64,000 bases of DNA from Marasmius tenuissimus (lineage: Eukaryota > Basidiomycota > Agaricomycetes > Agaricales > Marasmiaceae): positions 62,001-126,000 of the forward strand of contig JAQOTA010000021.1 in the NCBI GenBank assembly GCA_029532415.1, read 5' to 3'. Positions 23,015-35,113 of this stretch are shown piece after piece. Each line of letters starts with the position of its first letter. Positions within the stretch are counted from its first letter, which is position 1. The notes under the pieces were generated by a model. That model saw only the letters and a program-made list of their open reading frames with translations, was not told where the DNA came from and did not search any database. The position numbers and the translations under genes were made by a program.

Positions 23015-26000
23015 CGTAGAACGCCTGTGTCAGGAATGGGTAAAGAAGGTGCTGTGTGAGTGGGGGCCGCAAGAACTGGTCATTTAATATTTAATACGCC
23101 GGCAAAACCATTGCCGTCTCGCCTGAGAACCCTGGGAATTGGCAATCTGGACAGACTCGTGAAACATCATCTGACACTGTACTGGGAAGGATTGGAGAAC
23201 CATCCACATAAAAGTGCCGCCGGGCAACGGATGACGTCCTGATGGGAGTCACAGGATCCTCAGATTTTCAGTACTTGATAGGACATTACCGTCAAAGCTA
23301 GCCTCAGCTGCCTCGCGATAGACCTGAATGATGCCAGCCGTAGGTAGGTTGAGCAAACGACCGGGTACGAGGACGCAATGAGTTAGGTCAATATTGCATC
23401 AACGACCTTTATGACTAACGCACTCGAGACTCAATGCATTCTCATCTGCCAATACAGCTGATTGATATGTTGGTGCAACTTTCCCATCCGATCGACTCCC
23501 GGTCAATTCTCATTTCGAGAGAAGGGCCGCGTTATAGAACCATAGGCACTTCCTGGGCGAGGGAGCTTGAGATGACCAAGCACTGCACTTGTACAAAATG
23601 GAGACTCACCCGACAAAGTGTATTACAGAACGTACAAATCTGAGTCATCGAGAGTGATCTCGCAAACAGCCAGCGCGATAATAGATGGTGCCGCTTGAGA
23701 GATGCATTAGAAGTTCACCGGAATAAATCATACTCCGTAGATGGAGGGGCAGCGCCTGAGGCCTCGTTGAGAGATCTCGGGGAGTTGGGAATGTTGGTTG
23801 TAGCGAATGCGGCTTAATTAGCCCTTTGGGTGTGTCAATCGAAGCTGTGCGTGAGAAACGCGGAAAGCGTCGTAAGTGCCTTACAAATTGCTCGAAATAC
23901 AAGGCATTTTGCTCAGAGTTCCAAACGGGGCGAGCCACAGACCACGGTCATTTCTTCAGCGCGTCTATTTTCCACGGGAGCGTGTATGTGGACGAGTTTT
24001 ATAGCCGAACAGGTCGTCCCGTCTGTGGCTATCCTGGGGTTTTCCCATCTTGATCTCGTCATCTATCCGGATATCGATTCGTTGTAATCAGTTGGAGCTT
24101 GGGAGCTTGGTAGTAAGATCAAGAACATATAGCAAGACAAAGCTGGACCTTTTTTGTTCGAGGACTCCACTCCACTCGTCGATAGTCTTGAAGGTTTTGT
24201 GGGAACTTTTCGCCAATCGTGGCATGCATACGACGGCTCCAATCATCAAATACTAGCCATAGCAACGAGGTGGCCCTGTGGACGAATCGAACCTGCAGCT
24301 CGTCTACTGGTACTGCCTCGCGAAGGATGATGGGCCATTGGGCGCCGTGATGGTATCAATACAACCCTGGGCGGCTAGGCTCGGCCCGGTTTTCCATCAA
24401 CACCCACAACACCAAACAAGTAGACCACGCGTCGTCGCGTATCTCGCTACATTACATGTAAGTACCATTCGACCTAGCTCTGAAGATGCTCAATATCGGT
24501 CTCTTGGCGCTAGCCAGTGATTGCTTTAACGGCTCAGGAACCGATCTAATAATCAGTTCACCCGCGCAACCCGAGAGGCATATCGGACAACGGAAACCAC
24601 CTCGGAGCAAAATGTCGGCTTCGAATCCAACCTCAAATTTGTCAGGTCACCAAAGCCGTGTTGAACTACATGGTTTTTCTTATTGCTGCTCGGCACGTGG
24701 AACGCTCCACCTGGCTCTACATAAAGGTTGACAGTAATCACCGTGCCAAACAAGGACCGAAGTCTGAGGTATGTGACTCTCGCTGGACTTCACCCTGTAC
24801 GTATTGGCATAACCCGCCCACTTCTCCGCCAGGATCACCAAGAACAAGAACAATGTACAAACTCTAACCGATACTACGAGCAGTAGAAGAGCGGTGAGGA
24901 TGCACACCAGTTCGTTATCCTACGCGTAGCTCCGAAACACCGTGCTTTGCCAGCCTTCGGAAGTCGAAGCAGCCTATATACAATCCAGCTGCTCAAGAAT
25001 ATTACCCAGAAAGGAGGTATGCCACCTGACCGAAGAAAGCTTCGCCTTCAGGTAGTATCTCATTGCTTGACACCATTCAAGACCTTTCCCCATCAAAGCT
25101 TTCCCGTCCGATGGGAGAACTCCACCTGGACTGGGCCTTTGTCTGTGCTTGTGAGTCATGCATCGGGTAAGCCGTTGGTCGTCTCGTCAATTTTGTGGAG
25201 AAAACCAGTAGCCGACGAATAATTTCTTGTTCGATTATCGTCCCGTGTACGGTCGGTTCTTTGGTTTGGGTAACCACTTTGTTGAACACAAGTGGATATG
25301 TTCACTTCTCATTATCGTGCTAGCTCAACCACTGCCGTGAACGGTGTTTCCTTTCCAAACCGGCTTTTCGATACTAAGAAACGTCCCTCCGTCATTCTCA
25401 CATACACGTAGGTAGCCTCCCAATTCTTCCTCGTATTTCAATTCAAGATTGACGAGTCAGATGAATAGGCTGGAAAGCACGATAATTCTGATGTGGTTGA
25501 TGATAGGTCCCTTTTCAGTTTAGGTTACAAGCTCGGAATTATTACATCAACTTCCCAAAAAGTAATCACCCGCAGTTCTCGTCGACCCTCATCATACTGG
25601 TAAGTATCTGGCCATAACAAGCTGAGCTTTCTCCCCATAATCTGTCCCTCTGCAACCCCATAACCGGCTTGCAGATTGTCGATGGGTGCTGGGGTGTCAA
25701 TGGGCGAGCGTGTGCACCTCTGACAAGAGTTTACTTGTTCTTGCCTTCCATCCTGACTCCTACTGAACAACCCATTTGACTTGGAAAGGGACCGAAATAC
25801 TCACAGAATCACTATTGCTTGATGCTGTGATACGAAAATGTCGGGAAGTGGCCGCACAGTTCATTTCGGGAAGAAATCTCGATGATTTGTCCGAGTTTAT
25901 GGCAGGTTCCAAACATCTTACTGCCAATGGCTTACCTGCATTTGTGTCGCCGGGATACCTAGACCCAGCGGCATCTTTTTTTCGACTTCAGGGCTGTACC

Positions 26001-26289
26001 GGATTTCTTCGTCCTCCAGAACTACCCTTAGCATACGACAGTCACTTGATCAATGACTTCTCCGTCTGTGCGAAAGGACGACTGAAAGCTGTCCCCGAGT
26101 TATTATCATATCCCTCAGCGGTATATATTGGCGATGGCTCGAGTTTCATCTCTATCCAGTCTCTCACCTATCCACCAGCTCCCAACTCCTTCTTTGCCCT
26201 TCGAAGTACCGTAACTTACAACAACATTCTCTACGATGTGCCGCCGCCGCCAGTGAGTTGTCCATTTGCTGATCGCTGGGTCCCGAGCT
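23015..26289. other. Gene-poor region with scattered coding-like fragments
   Basis: Some pieces look like old exons on the plus strand. One around 24655-24770 has a clean GT-AG intron after it (24769-24832). Another is a 210-codon open frame at 25776-26405 that has no ATG at its start and no recognisable domain. They do not join into a gene I can name. The rest shows nothing. Confidence 0.4.
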
Positions 26290-26579
26290 CACCCCGAACT
26301 TCAACCAGCGTTCGGAACGTTTACACGGGCTGTGGACACGCCGTCAACCTCGTAAGCTTAAAGTTGCGCTATAAGCCGATTGTACTTCTTGACCGCCTTG
26401 AATAACCGACAGCCAGTGCAAGAAGTGAGCGCCTCGACTCAAAGAAGCACCCCTTCCGTTCGCCTTCTTATACTGACGGTGGCAACCAACAACAGGTCCC
26501 TTGCGAGAATTCTCGGTGCAAGTTTAGCCCCAACCATCCCCGAAATTGTCCTGATTGTGCGAAGACGTGCTGGCAGTAG
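26290..26579 (+). CDS. Cys/His-rich fungal protein, C-terminal part
   Basis: A plus-strand exon reads YTGCGHAVNL and ends at 26351. Removing 26352-26495 (GT-AG, 144 nt) joins it in frame to a segment reading VPCENSRCKFSPNHP, then RNCPDCAKTCWQ, ending at a TAG at 26577. The pattern CGH..L, C-x4-CKFSPxHP, C-x2-C, TCWQ is one I recognise from many short, unnamed agaricomycete proteins and suggests a zinc-binding module. In those the motif often continues as YRQFPQQY; here it stops at CWQ. The N-terminal part is unresolved. The upstream open frame is continuous with the CGH exon but has no known domain. The CGHA half could instead end with two short introns. Confidence 0.45.
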
Positions 26580-28800
26580 TACGTACGGTCTCGATGGGTG
26601 CCCTTCCATCTCAACGCTCACGATCCATCCATTCACTTATTCCATGTCGCCTTATTTCCACCAATTGTTGAATTCTACGTCGCACTACGTCGTCAAACAG
26701 CCACCAATATCCAGAACAATATAGTGAGTGGTAATTACCCTTCACGATGATGACATCAAACCGGTCAATCTCTGCATGGCTAGGTCCCCACATTGACGGT
26801 CTTTGTCCTGCTTGTCAAGCCGCAGCAGACAACTCCAAAGGTCGCGGTTGAGCAATCAGGCTAAACAGGACCAGCCGATATTGTGACCCCGCCTAGCTTG
26901 CGCGTAAACCGCATAAGTAATCCTTAGCCCAGCCACCGTAGAGTTCAAGACCACCAGCTTCGTGTACCAATCTTTAGTATCTTCTATATTGTAATGCATA
27001 GCAATCGCGATCCAGCATGAAATAAGGGGAAAGGGAAAAGGGGAATGACGAGATTAGTCGTCGCTTATTCGAACCGCCGGGGCACGTTTCAACGAGACAT
27101 CAAGAGTCCCTTGATACTTCTCGGGAACGCCATCACCTGGAAAATATCAGGGACTGTCGAGGATGAATGTTGCTTGGCTTTAGAATTGCAGCATGATGTC
27201 CGGGCGGCAGCGGTTCGACTATCACCTTGCAGGGAAAAAGCTCTCATCTCTCAGCCACAAGGTGTCATCAGTCGTTGTCTTTTGATTGAACAGGCTACTG
27301 ACTGTCATGGATCCTGATTCCTATTCGTATTTCCAACACGTGTCTACCAAAGAGGACCCGTCCACTGAAGAGTTGGTCCCTCGTCTGTCGGTTGAGACAA
27401 GGCTTTGGCAAGTGGTCGTTTGCTGAGTACGTCACAGAGGAAGAGAATTGTATGCGTCTGAATGATGATTCCTAAACGAGTTATTTTATACCAGGAGGTA
27501 CCCGAGCGACCTACATACCTTGAACTCAATCAACGGACGCCAACCCGCAGATGTGCTCAACATCTTGCGGGTAATTTCCCTTTATGTCCTCGTGCAACGG
27601 CCGGTTGGTTTTGATCTGTATCCGCGTCGCGAGCGGGCAAAAAACGCTGCTCGACCCTTGCATCTTCGACCGGTATCGACGTGGCGTCGATGAGCAATTG
27701 CACGCGAGTCCGAGGACGGAACAAAATTGAGTCCAGAAATAATCGAGGCCATGAGTTGGCGCGGGTGAATGGCAAGAGACTCATAAATATCTACCATGAA
27801 AGGCCCATCCCTTCATCCAAAATATCCGCTGTCTTGCGGTCGATGGAAGCTCCCACCGAACCGCGTTGAAAAGAAGTTTGTCCGGAGTAGCGACCGAGGC
27901 TGAGAGGGGTACACAAGAAAACGTAAATAAGATCCTCTTGAGACGGCGCGCCCTGCGCATGGCGCTCTCGATGTGCGTCGATGGTTGGGGGTCAACGATC
28001 CGAATGACATGGGGGAATGAAGGGCACCAGGCGCTCAGTGGCGTGGGCGTTAAACGCTAAGTCTCAGGGCCGAATTGGCGCCGGATCCTCGCTCTTCCCG
28101 GCGCCGCTGAGCAACAGCGTTTTGTCTGTCAAGCTTCGAGCTGGCACCCTCCCTTCATCATGAGAGATTTACACACGGCGAGATAAAATAGATGGCATGT
28201 ATCATGCCACGGAGCGTGGTACGAGTTCAAGGTTTGTCATTTGATGACGTTGGGGTGTTGACTATCTCGCCCTCCACTCAAGAACGCCGGGAGAACATTT
28301 ATTCCTTTGCGTTTGGCGGCCAGTAATTGACCAAGCGTGGGTAGCATGATGGTAGCTTCTCCCGAGCTCTTGGTGATTCAGAACGCGAGTCGAGAACAAG
28401 GCAATTTCCAAGAACCTGATAATTTTCACTTGCAACATTCCAAGCTCCGGGTTATTGGACCGTCAAAGAAATCCAAAAAAGTGCACGTACTTAACAGTTT
28501 TTAATGATGGCGATGTACTTAGCCTGATGTACTTAGCACCAAAAGGGTCTGGAGCGCCATGGAATGGGAGGATTCGGAGCCAACCTGGCAACATTTGAAC
28601 AAGACCCACCCTTAAGTCACAGCTTTCGGTATGCACCGCCGGTAACATCCCAGTCCGAGCCAGAACGTCATAAGGAGCGATGGAACTGAAAGATGTTGTC
28701 ATACTTACTACGATGCTCCTCAATTGTAATTTGGAGTATCATGTAGTGCTATGCGCCTCCATTGCTATATAACACTCACCAGCTAAACGGAAGGTCAAAA
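26580..28800. other. No gene seen
   Basis: Open frames here are short, overlap on both strands and lack splice partners or domains. I see no tandem repeat or element with clear ends. The last part carries the DUF6593 promoter, with no convincing TATA box. Confidence 0.5.
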
Positions 28801-29465
28801 ATGGACCTTATTCTCGCAGACCCCGACCCTTGGAATACCACGTTTGCCCTTCCAGACGGCCAGCCGATTTACCACGTCGAAACAAATATCGGATTCTTGT
28901 CCAGAGACAGCACTTTCGTAAAGAAGATTTCCGGACGGAACGCCGCTGATATGTCGATAATAGACTCGCAGAGTAGCTGGGGAGAGAATCTCGTCCGAGT
29001 GTGGGGAAAGAACGTCGCCCCTCATCGAGAGGGATTCATTTCAACGTGGGTGGTCTCCCTAAAGGCTTGTTCGCATGATTAACCATTTCTCCGATCCTCT
29101 AACCTACCTGGGGTACGTACCCGAAGTTCCGAAGTCTTTACTGCCTCGGATGGAAAATCATACAAGTGGAAAAACGATTGGGATATCATGACTGTACGTC
29201 TATCGAAAGTCTCCCAAAGTTCAACCTCAACCTAAAGTACTTACTTTTGATATTGCTTGGATAGCTAACATCCCCCGACGGGAGTTACGTTGCCTCATTT
29301 GACCCCGGATCGTCTGGCTTGTTCTCCAAGTACTCCCCGGCAGTTCTAAGAGTCCATCCGCAGGCGGTTCACATTGTGGACGAAATCGTTGCGACGTGGA
29401 TATATATGCAACAGAAAAAGCGTACGCGGAGAAGGAGGAGAAACCGAAGAGCCGTAATGTTTTAG
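28801..29465 (+). CDS. DUF6593 domain protein
   Basis: Three exons, 28801-29045, 29127-29193 and 29265-29465, give 170 aa. The start has the typical DUF6593 opening: a short hydrophobic stretch, then DPDPWNTTFALPDGQPIYHV. The middle has WGENLVRVWGK, then a spliced VFTASDGKSYKW, and a final strand-rich part with GSYVASFDPG and LRVHPQAVHIVDEIVATWIY. A basic tail of mixed Arg/Lys (KKRTRRRRRNRR) ends the protein. DUF6593 is a beta-rich family of unknown function, often in many copies in Agaricomycetes. The length is usual for the family. The strongly basic tail could be a nuclear-localisation or nucleic-acid-binding feature (inference). Confidence 0.8.
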
Positions 29466-29510
29466 GACGTATTTAACGTGACATTGGACTTTTTGACCAC
29501 TGTGAAACCC

Positions 29511-29695
29511 AGATAGGTAGATTTTCTACCTGATGTAGGCGGAATATCCGCCCGCAACCTATCCTAGGAAGATTTCCCAGGATTTCTCTTGGATTAGGAT
29601 GAACTAGATCTTCCTATTCTGTGCTAGTTAATTCCTCATTTGTTTCGACAGAACCTTAGGTTGATAGTCGGACCATGATAGGATGATCCAAATTT
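29511..29695. repeat. Rearranged MITE-like sequence
   Basis: This stretch shares GATAGGTAGATTTT (29512-29525), a TAGGCGG block and AGGTTGATAG with the inverted-repeat element at 30724-30884, but in a different arrangement. It looks like a decayed or rearranged relative of that element, lying just after the DUF6593 stop. Confidence 0.4.
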
Positions 29696-30560
29696 CAAGT
29701 GGCTTCACCGCACCATTCATGGATTGGCGCGGCGAGTTGCTAACAGTTCTACTTACTACATGATAGTTGATTTTCATGATCTACATACAAATATTAAAAC
29801 ACAGATCGAACTTGTGCTTGAAGAACAAATCCGTCCTCCGCGTGTATTAAAAAGAGCAGTGTGAGAACAACTGCACAGTTCTTCGGAAAGTTCCGAGTGG
29901 CTTCACACTCGGCTCTCAGGACCATCACACTGACCCAATCACCCGGTCACCAATCATTCATTGCTGGCAACGCTGGTAGGTCTGTCACGATTTTTGGGTT
30001 GTTTGTAGGGTTTGCGAGAGCGGATGTGGCCTATGGTCTTGACGGAATAAATGGCAGCTGGTGTGTCATTGTTCCCTCACAAATTCAATTTAAGACTGAA
30101 CGGCGGTTTTCTATACGCAGATTCGTAACCTCATATGCCCATTTTTTCTTTAACCTTCACAGCCTCACTACTTATTGTCGATTGGACTCATAAATCTCAC
30201 GGACACTGCGGACCACGAATCGACACCGCCAATCTTGAGTCCAGGTTCATCCGAATGTACGTTCTTCCTTACGTTTCGCGGATTCTCGAATTGCTCACAG
30301 CACTTCTCAGTTATCTAGGTTTGGGCGTGCGACAGGGTCACACCGTCACACTGGAAATGGGACGGGCAGCAATCTCTTGAACTGATAGTACATCGAGGGC
30401 GGGGTGGGGCTCTGAGAAGAGGAAGGAGAAGGGAATACAAGGTACTGATAGATGTATAATTAGCTCCTGTCGTCTTTTCGAGTCCCCCAATAATGATTTT
30501 TCTGTATCCTTTTGCAATGCCAATGGCCTGGGAGCGTGTGCGCACAATTCATATCTGCAG
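29696..30560. other. Spacer between MITE-like sequences
   Basis: An open frame of about 110 codons (29861-30193, plus strand) begins with GTG rather than ATG and shows no domain. I do not call it a gene. Nothing else is seen. Confidence 0.45.
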
Positions 30561-30723
30561 AATGGAGGATCAACGCTGAATAGGTTAGAAACTCGTGCGG
30601 TATAGGATAAAAAGGAACCTGATGAGGACAGGATATCACCCTATACCAGTCTGAGTGTCGGGCTGAAAGTCATCCTATAGGTTCGGAAAATCAACCTGAT
30701 ATGTGCCACTAATAATTTGAATA

Positions 30724-30884
30724 CCGATAGGTAGATTTTGCTGAAATTAGGATAGATTCTAACCAACCATCCGTGGTCAAACCATAGGTTGATAGCCATC
30801 CTATTTAGGTTGCTATTACACCTGTTATAGGCGGGTCTGACACCTATACTAGGTTGATGACTGTTCGGAAAATCTACCTATCGG
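30724..30884. mobile_element. MITE candidate with perfect 16-bp terminal inverted repeats
   Basis: CCGATAGGTAGATTTT at 30724-30739 is exactly reverse-complemented at 30869-30884, enclosing a 161-bp unit with no coding capacity. The adjacent stretch 30560-30723 contains further degenerate copies of the same words, such as TTCGGAAAATCAACCT at 30683-30698 and a GGTATAGG/CCTATACC pair. This suggests nested insertions. No clear target duplication is visible, so the exact ends or the transposon class cannot be fixed. Confidence 0.55.
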
Positions 30885-30899
30885 GGTCTCTCAGAGCGA

Positions 30900-31572
30900 C
30901 GATCTATGAGATCTTGAGACTGAGTGCGGTGCAGTTCATGAGCCAATCTTGGCTAACGGTGATAGTAGGTCGAGATGAGTCCGAGGGTTAGGCCCTGAAG
31001 CTAGAAGGAGTATTCACGACTCTCCGGTGCGAGATTTAGTCAGGATAAAAGCACTGAATCGTTCAGGTTCACGGAGGTTCACGGTCAAGTGGTGAGCGGA
31101 CATAACGGGCCGAGTACCGTGGGAAATTGGAATGCATGGAGTTCGGAAGAACCGTGCCGAAATCTTTCGCGTGACTTGTCTCCGACCATCATTCCACAGC
31201 AGCTGCAGACGACTCTTCTGACGATATTCAGTGTCACCTCTAAACCTGCTCTTGACCTGAATGGAGAGCTCCGAGCGTGCTCCTTTATTAGGTCGAGGTC
31301 CCAAACCTCTAGGACCTCATGAGATATCAACGACTACGAGGTATGGGATCTTGGCAGGGGTCTGGATGGCCACCTTTCTGTCGGTATGCTGCAATTGGAT
31401 CTTCTCCGAGTTTGAAATTATCTGACCTTTATGAATTGTAACGAAATCTCTATTCAAGTCTGTTAACAGTGCGTGATTGAACATTCTATTGCTCATACTC
31501 CAACTAAACGGAAGTGGTGGATAGTGACTTTGGTACCAACCAGTGCGTCTTATTCGTGACAAAGAACCAATA
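30900..31572. other. No gene seen upstream of the MFS gene
   Basis: I searched this region for the missing N-terminal exon of the MFS transporter (a first-helix LDxTIVxT segment) and did not find it. Short open frames on both strands are unassigned. Confidence 0.5.
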
Positions 31573-34167
31573 ATGAAGCTCAACGCGTCGATTACAGTGC
31601 TACCATCCATTTCTTCCCAGTTTCAAAAGTCACATCAAGCCAGTTGGCTCGGAACAGCGTCAGTCCCCCAGTAAAGAACATGGCATCGTCTCAGCTTATT
31701 TCGTTGGTTAGCTTCCTTCTCGCGACCGCTACGTTCACGCCTTTATATGGCAGGCTATCGAACGTTATGGGCCGCAGAGGTGCGGCACAGACCGCTGTCT
31801 TGTTTGCGGGGCTCGGAACACTAGCGTGTGGCCTGTCAACCAGTATGGAGATGTTGATTGTCTCGCGATTCGTGAGTGACGACGCGTGTGCCGTTCTGTA
31901 TCATGGGCTCATCTTTGACGAACAGATCGCTGGGATTGGAGGGGGAGGCGTGAATACCATCGCTACGTAAGTATTGCACCCGTATGGTGCATGCAAGCCA
32001 AACTGACCCTGCGAGTAGCATCGTAATGAGCGACATGTACACTCTTCGGGTGAGTCATCCTGTACAACCTCCACGCCTTTCTGAAGTATAAAGCATCCAG
32101 TCCAGAGGATTAGCGCAAGGAGTAGCTAGTGTCTTCAATGGCGTACGCATGTCCAGAAGCAACCAGACAAACTCTCAACCTAAAACTTATTTATCATTCA
32201 GCTAGGACTCGGCTTTGGTGGACCACTCGGAGGGCTGATCACTGATTGGTGAGTTCGCTTTGCCTGTTTGTTCCACGCACTTACCTGAGCCTCTCAGGTT
32301 GGGATGGCGGTGGGCGTTCCTCGTGCAAATGCCACTGTATCTCCTTTCGCTAGTCCTCATAACAATGAATTTACGCTATGCCACCAAAGTTTGTCCCTTC
32401 CTAGTCACCTTCAGTGGCTCCGCCCTGACACTGATGGTCGAATAGGGCAAGGGCAAGAGTCCAAGGGAGGTGCTCAAGCGTATCGACTATTTCGGGAGCT
32501 TAACGCTCTTGATCGCCACCGCTTCTATCCTCGTGTTTCTCAGTACCAAATACAATACAGATCTCCCCGTGAGCTTTGCCCTTCTTTCCGCATGTATACT
32601 TCTCCTCATTTGGTCATCAGTGGAAACATCCAGCTGTGATAGTTCCGCTCGTGTTGTGTCTCGTCTTCTCCGTCCTCTTCGTCATCGTGGAGCTACACGT
32701 CGCTCCAGAGCCAGTTCTCGCACCATTCTTGTTGAAACAGAAGATCCCTGTCTTGGTTGCGATGTCTAATTTCTTGGTCGCCATTTGCAACTTTTCTATC
32801 ACATATTTTTATCCGATGTGGTTCCAAACCGTTATGCTCACGAGTGCATCCATTGCTGGTATGTATTCTCTTCCAATGTTCTGGATATCTCAACTCACCG
32901 GTTCTCCGTGTTTTTCAGGGTTACACATCCTTCCGAATAGCGTGTCTATGTCATTAGGTTCATTATTTGCTGGTTGGATGATGCACCGGACTGGCAAATA
33001 TAAGATGATCAATCTGATATTTGGGATCCTGCCCTTCATCGCTTCCGTGTTGATAATACAGATACATGAAGACTCCGGATGGGTACAGTCGTGGTTGAGC
33101 ATAGTATGTTGTTTCTATCAATCGTTCCTACTCGCACCTTCTGACCGTGTGGTTTGGTTTAGATACCTTTGGGTTTCGGTAACGCGGTCGTCTTACAGAC
33201 CATGCTCAGTACGTTGCTTCGCGTCCTCCTTGTTTGTATAATCTCATCCTGTCTTCAGTTACTCTTCTGGCTCATACACCGGGTAGGATAACTTGCTTCA
33301 TGAACCATTCAATTACTCACATTCCTTTCAGAATCCCATATGGCCGTTGCCACCGGGTTCGGCCAGCTTTTCAGAGGCATTGGTACGCTCCTTTCCGTAA
33401 TCTCTGATTCTGTTTCGATTTATCTTGCTTCCAGGTCAGGTTGGAGGTGTGGCCATCGCTTCGGCCATCTTCCAATCCAGGCTCGATAATGAGCTGAGGC
33501 GGCGAATAAATGTTCCCAACGCAGAAGAGGTATGTGTCACCAAGCGAACAACGATCCTGACCCATCCGAACTAACTTCGTCTCCATTCAGATCATCCAAC
33601 GTATCCGGCAGAATGCGAGACTGGTCGGGACCTTACCACCAGACATTCAACGTCATGCTCGCGATTCATATGCTGCGAGTCTAAAGGATGTGTTCATCTT
33701 CGCTTCTTGTTCTACGCTCCTGGCGTTCCTCGTTCGCTTACCGGTGAGCATTCTTTTCCTCATGGCTTGTCTGCACATGGGCGTACTCATGTTATTTCAT
33801 CTCATAGATACCTGAGGCAGACTTGGACAAACGGCCGCGATCGAATTCTAATCCAGCGCCACCCTCGGTTCAGCCTGTGGCAGCAGCAGCAACAACTGCT
33901 CCCCAATCACTCGCGGCACCGATCGCGGAAGCTAATACTTCCCCTGCGTCCTCTGGGACGGCAACGCCCGACGACGTTGACTCGGTTTCAGACGATGATA
34001 ATGACAACGAACGGTCTGCTTTCCCATATGGGACACTTCCTCGTGCACGCCCCATCATGCGACCGCGAAGGAGGATCTCAACTTTCGAATCGACGGAGGG
34101 AGGGATGGATTTGGAGAGCCGCCGCGTTGGAGGCTCGGCTCGAGGGTCTCAAGCTTTTTCTGTTTAA
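31573..34167 (+). CDS. MFS transporter, DHA2/vacuolar basic amino acid (VBA)-like
   Basis: Sixteen exons, from 31573-31658 to 33808-34167, sum to 1773 nt (590 aa) with consistent phases. Internal exons include 31712-31871, 31926-31966, 32019-32049, 32101-32142, 32202-32248, 32298-32388, 32446-32568, 32621-32858, 32919-33103, 33163-33208, 33259-33282, 33332-33382, 33435-33529 and 33591-33743. Motifs include SSQFQKSHQASWLGTAFLL, TFTPLYGRLSNVMGRRGA (MFS motif A), AGIGGGGV, RGLAQGV, GGPLGGLITDWLGWRWAF (the DHA2-type motif C and helix 6 region) and FGQLFRGIGQVGGVAI. A long cytosolic Ser/Pro/Ala-rich tail ends the protein. The family exports or sequesters amino acids, drugs or metabolites by proton antiport. 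The chosen ATG lies inside what is normally helix 1, so the N-terminus is short and an exon may be missed or lost. A decayed inverted paralogue lies at 35114-37260. Confidence 0.85.
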
Positions 34168-34259
34168 TGATCTCGGATGGACGTCACATGCAACACTTCG
34201 TTTTTCCGCTAGCTAAACCCATTGGTGTCGAAGTAGCGAGATCTTGCTCATGTGAATCT

Positions 34260-34490
34260 TCAATGGCCATGTTTTCCGCCGGGGAACATGCCATGGTCAT
34301 CGTCAGATGGGGGATCAGGTCTACCCCACTTATCTCTCGCAGCAAGAGACAGACCTTTGCTGTTGGGATGTCAGACTGAGCCCCCTGATTGATTTGTCAA
34401 CACTCACTCCAGGCTTATCGGTGCGCCTATGACTGAACTTGAAAGGAGACATACAATCGCAACTGCGAGAGTGGTAAACTGAAAGCGCAT
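34260..34490 (-). CDS. Small secreted peptide, 60 aa, two exons
   Basis: Exons 34490-34408 and 34359-34260 (minus strand) encode 60 aa. The 48-nt intron has GTGAGT, a CTGAC branch site and CAG. Residues 1-23 are a clear signal peptide (MRFQFTTLAVAIVCLLSSSV then IGA) with likely cleavage after GA. The mature part is about 37 aa, contains no Cys, and ends DDDHGMFPGGKHGH after an AARDKWGRPDPP stretch. Upstream are a TATA box (34678-34684) and a well-formed 5' UTR intron (34535-34599) with a CTAAC branch site, which strengthens the gene call. It lies 93 bp downstream of, and convergent with, the MFS gene. No homologue is recognised. It could be an effector-like small secreted protein or a peptide precursor; the sequence does not decide which. 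Confidence 0.65.
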
Positions 34491-34534
34491 GGCACGAGAG
34501 GATGTCTTGGATGCGAATGATAGAGAAAACGGTC

Positions 34535-34684
34535 CTGGACAAACGCAGCAGGCTGTTAGTATCAGGCAGGCCGTGGAAAGTGCGAGATTTGCCACTCACC
34601 AGCCGAAGAAGACCAACTGGTGGTAAAGAACGTTGTTGAGCGAAGGGAGAATGAAGAAGCGAGCATGAGGTCGTTCCTCTTATA
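34535..34684 (-). promoter_or_regulatory. TATA box and 5' UTR intron of the secreted peptide gene
   Basis: On the minus strand TATAAGA lies at 34684-34678. It is followed by about 80 bp of leader, an intron at 34599-34535 (GTGAGT, branch ATACTAAC, CCAG), then the ATG at 34490. Confidence 0.6.
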
Positions 34685-34699
34685 CAGTACACGCCGTCC

Positions 34700-35113
34700 C
34701 ATTATTGACACTCCGGGATCTTTTGGCCTCGTTACCGTTCGTCCATCTGCTGAACAGGATGGCTGTATCATCGAGATGATCAACTTCTGAGCTGTTCGAC
34801 CACTCGAGCACCAGGATTAGATATCAATAAGGTACACATCGAAACTACTCAGGATATACATTCTACATCATGATCAACAGTCCAACAGTTCCGGACGGGA
34901 GGTGTGATAGATTATGCATTCATCATGGGTTACAAGCGCAGCTCTAAATAGACGGCAATGAACAAGAATACCCAATGTTAGCTCGCAATCCCCGCGACAG
35001 TTCCCACAGCCCACCTTCCAAGTTCTGATGCGGCCAGCATTCTTTTTAACCTATTTAGACGTTCGAGATGCCTCTCCTTCGAGCTTTGTCTTGGTCTTCA
35101 AGGTCCTCTTCTT
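34700..35113. other. Intergenic, nothing seen
   Basis: This lies between the peptide promoter and the end of the decayed MFS copy. No coding signal or repeat was found. Confidence 0.5.

Noticed and set aside
25776..26405. A 210-codon plus-strand open frame considered as a full gene
   Set aside because: It begins at TTG, has no recognised domain, and only its last codons before 26351 match a known motif. I kept just the Cys/His part.
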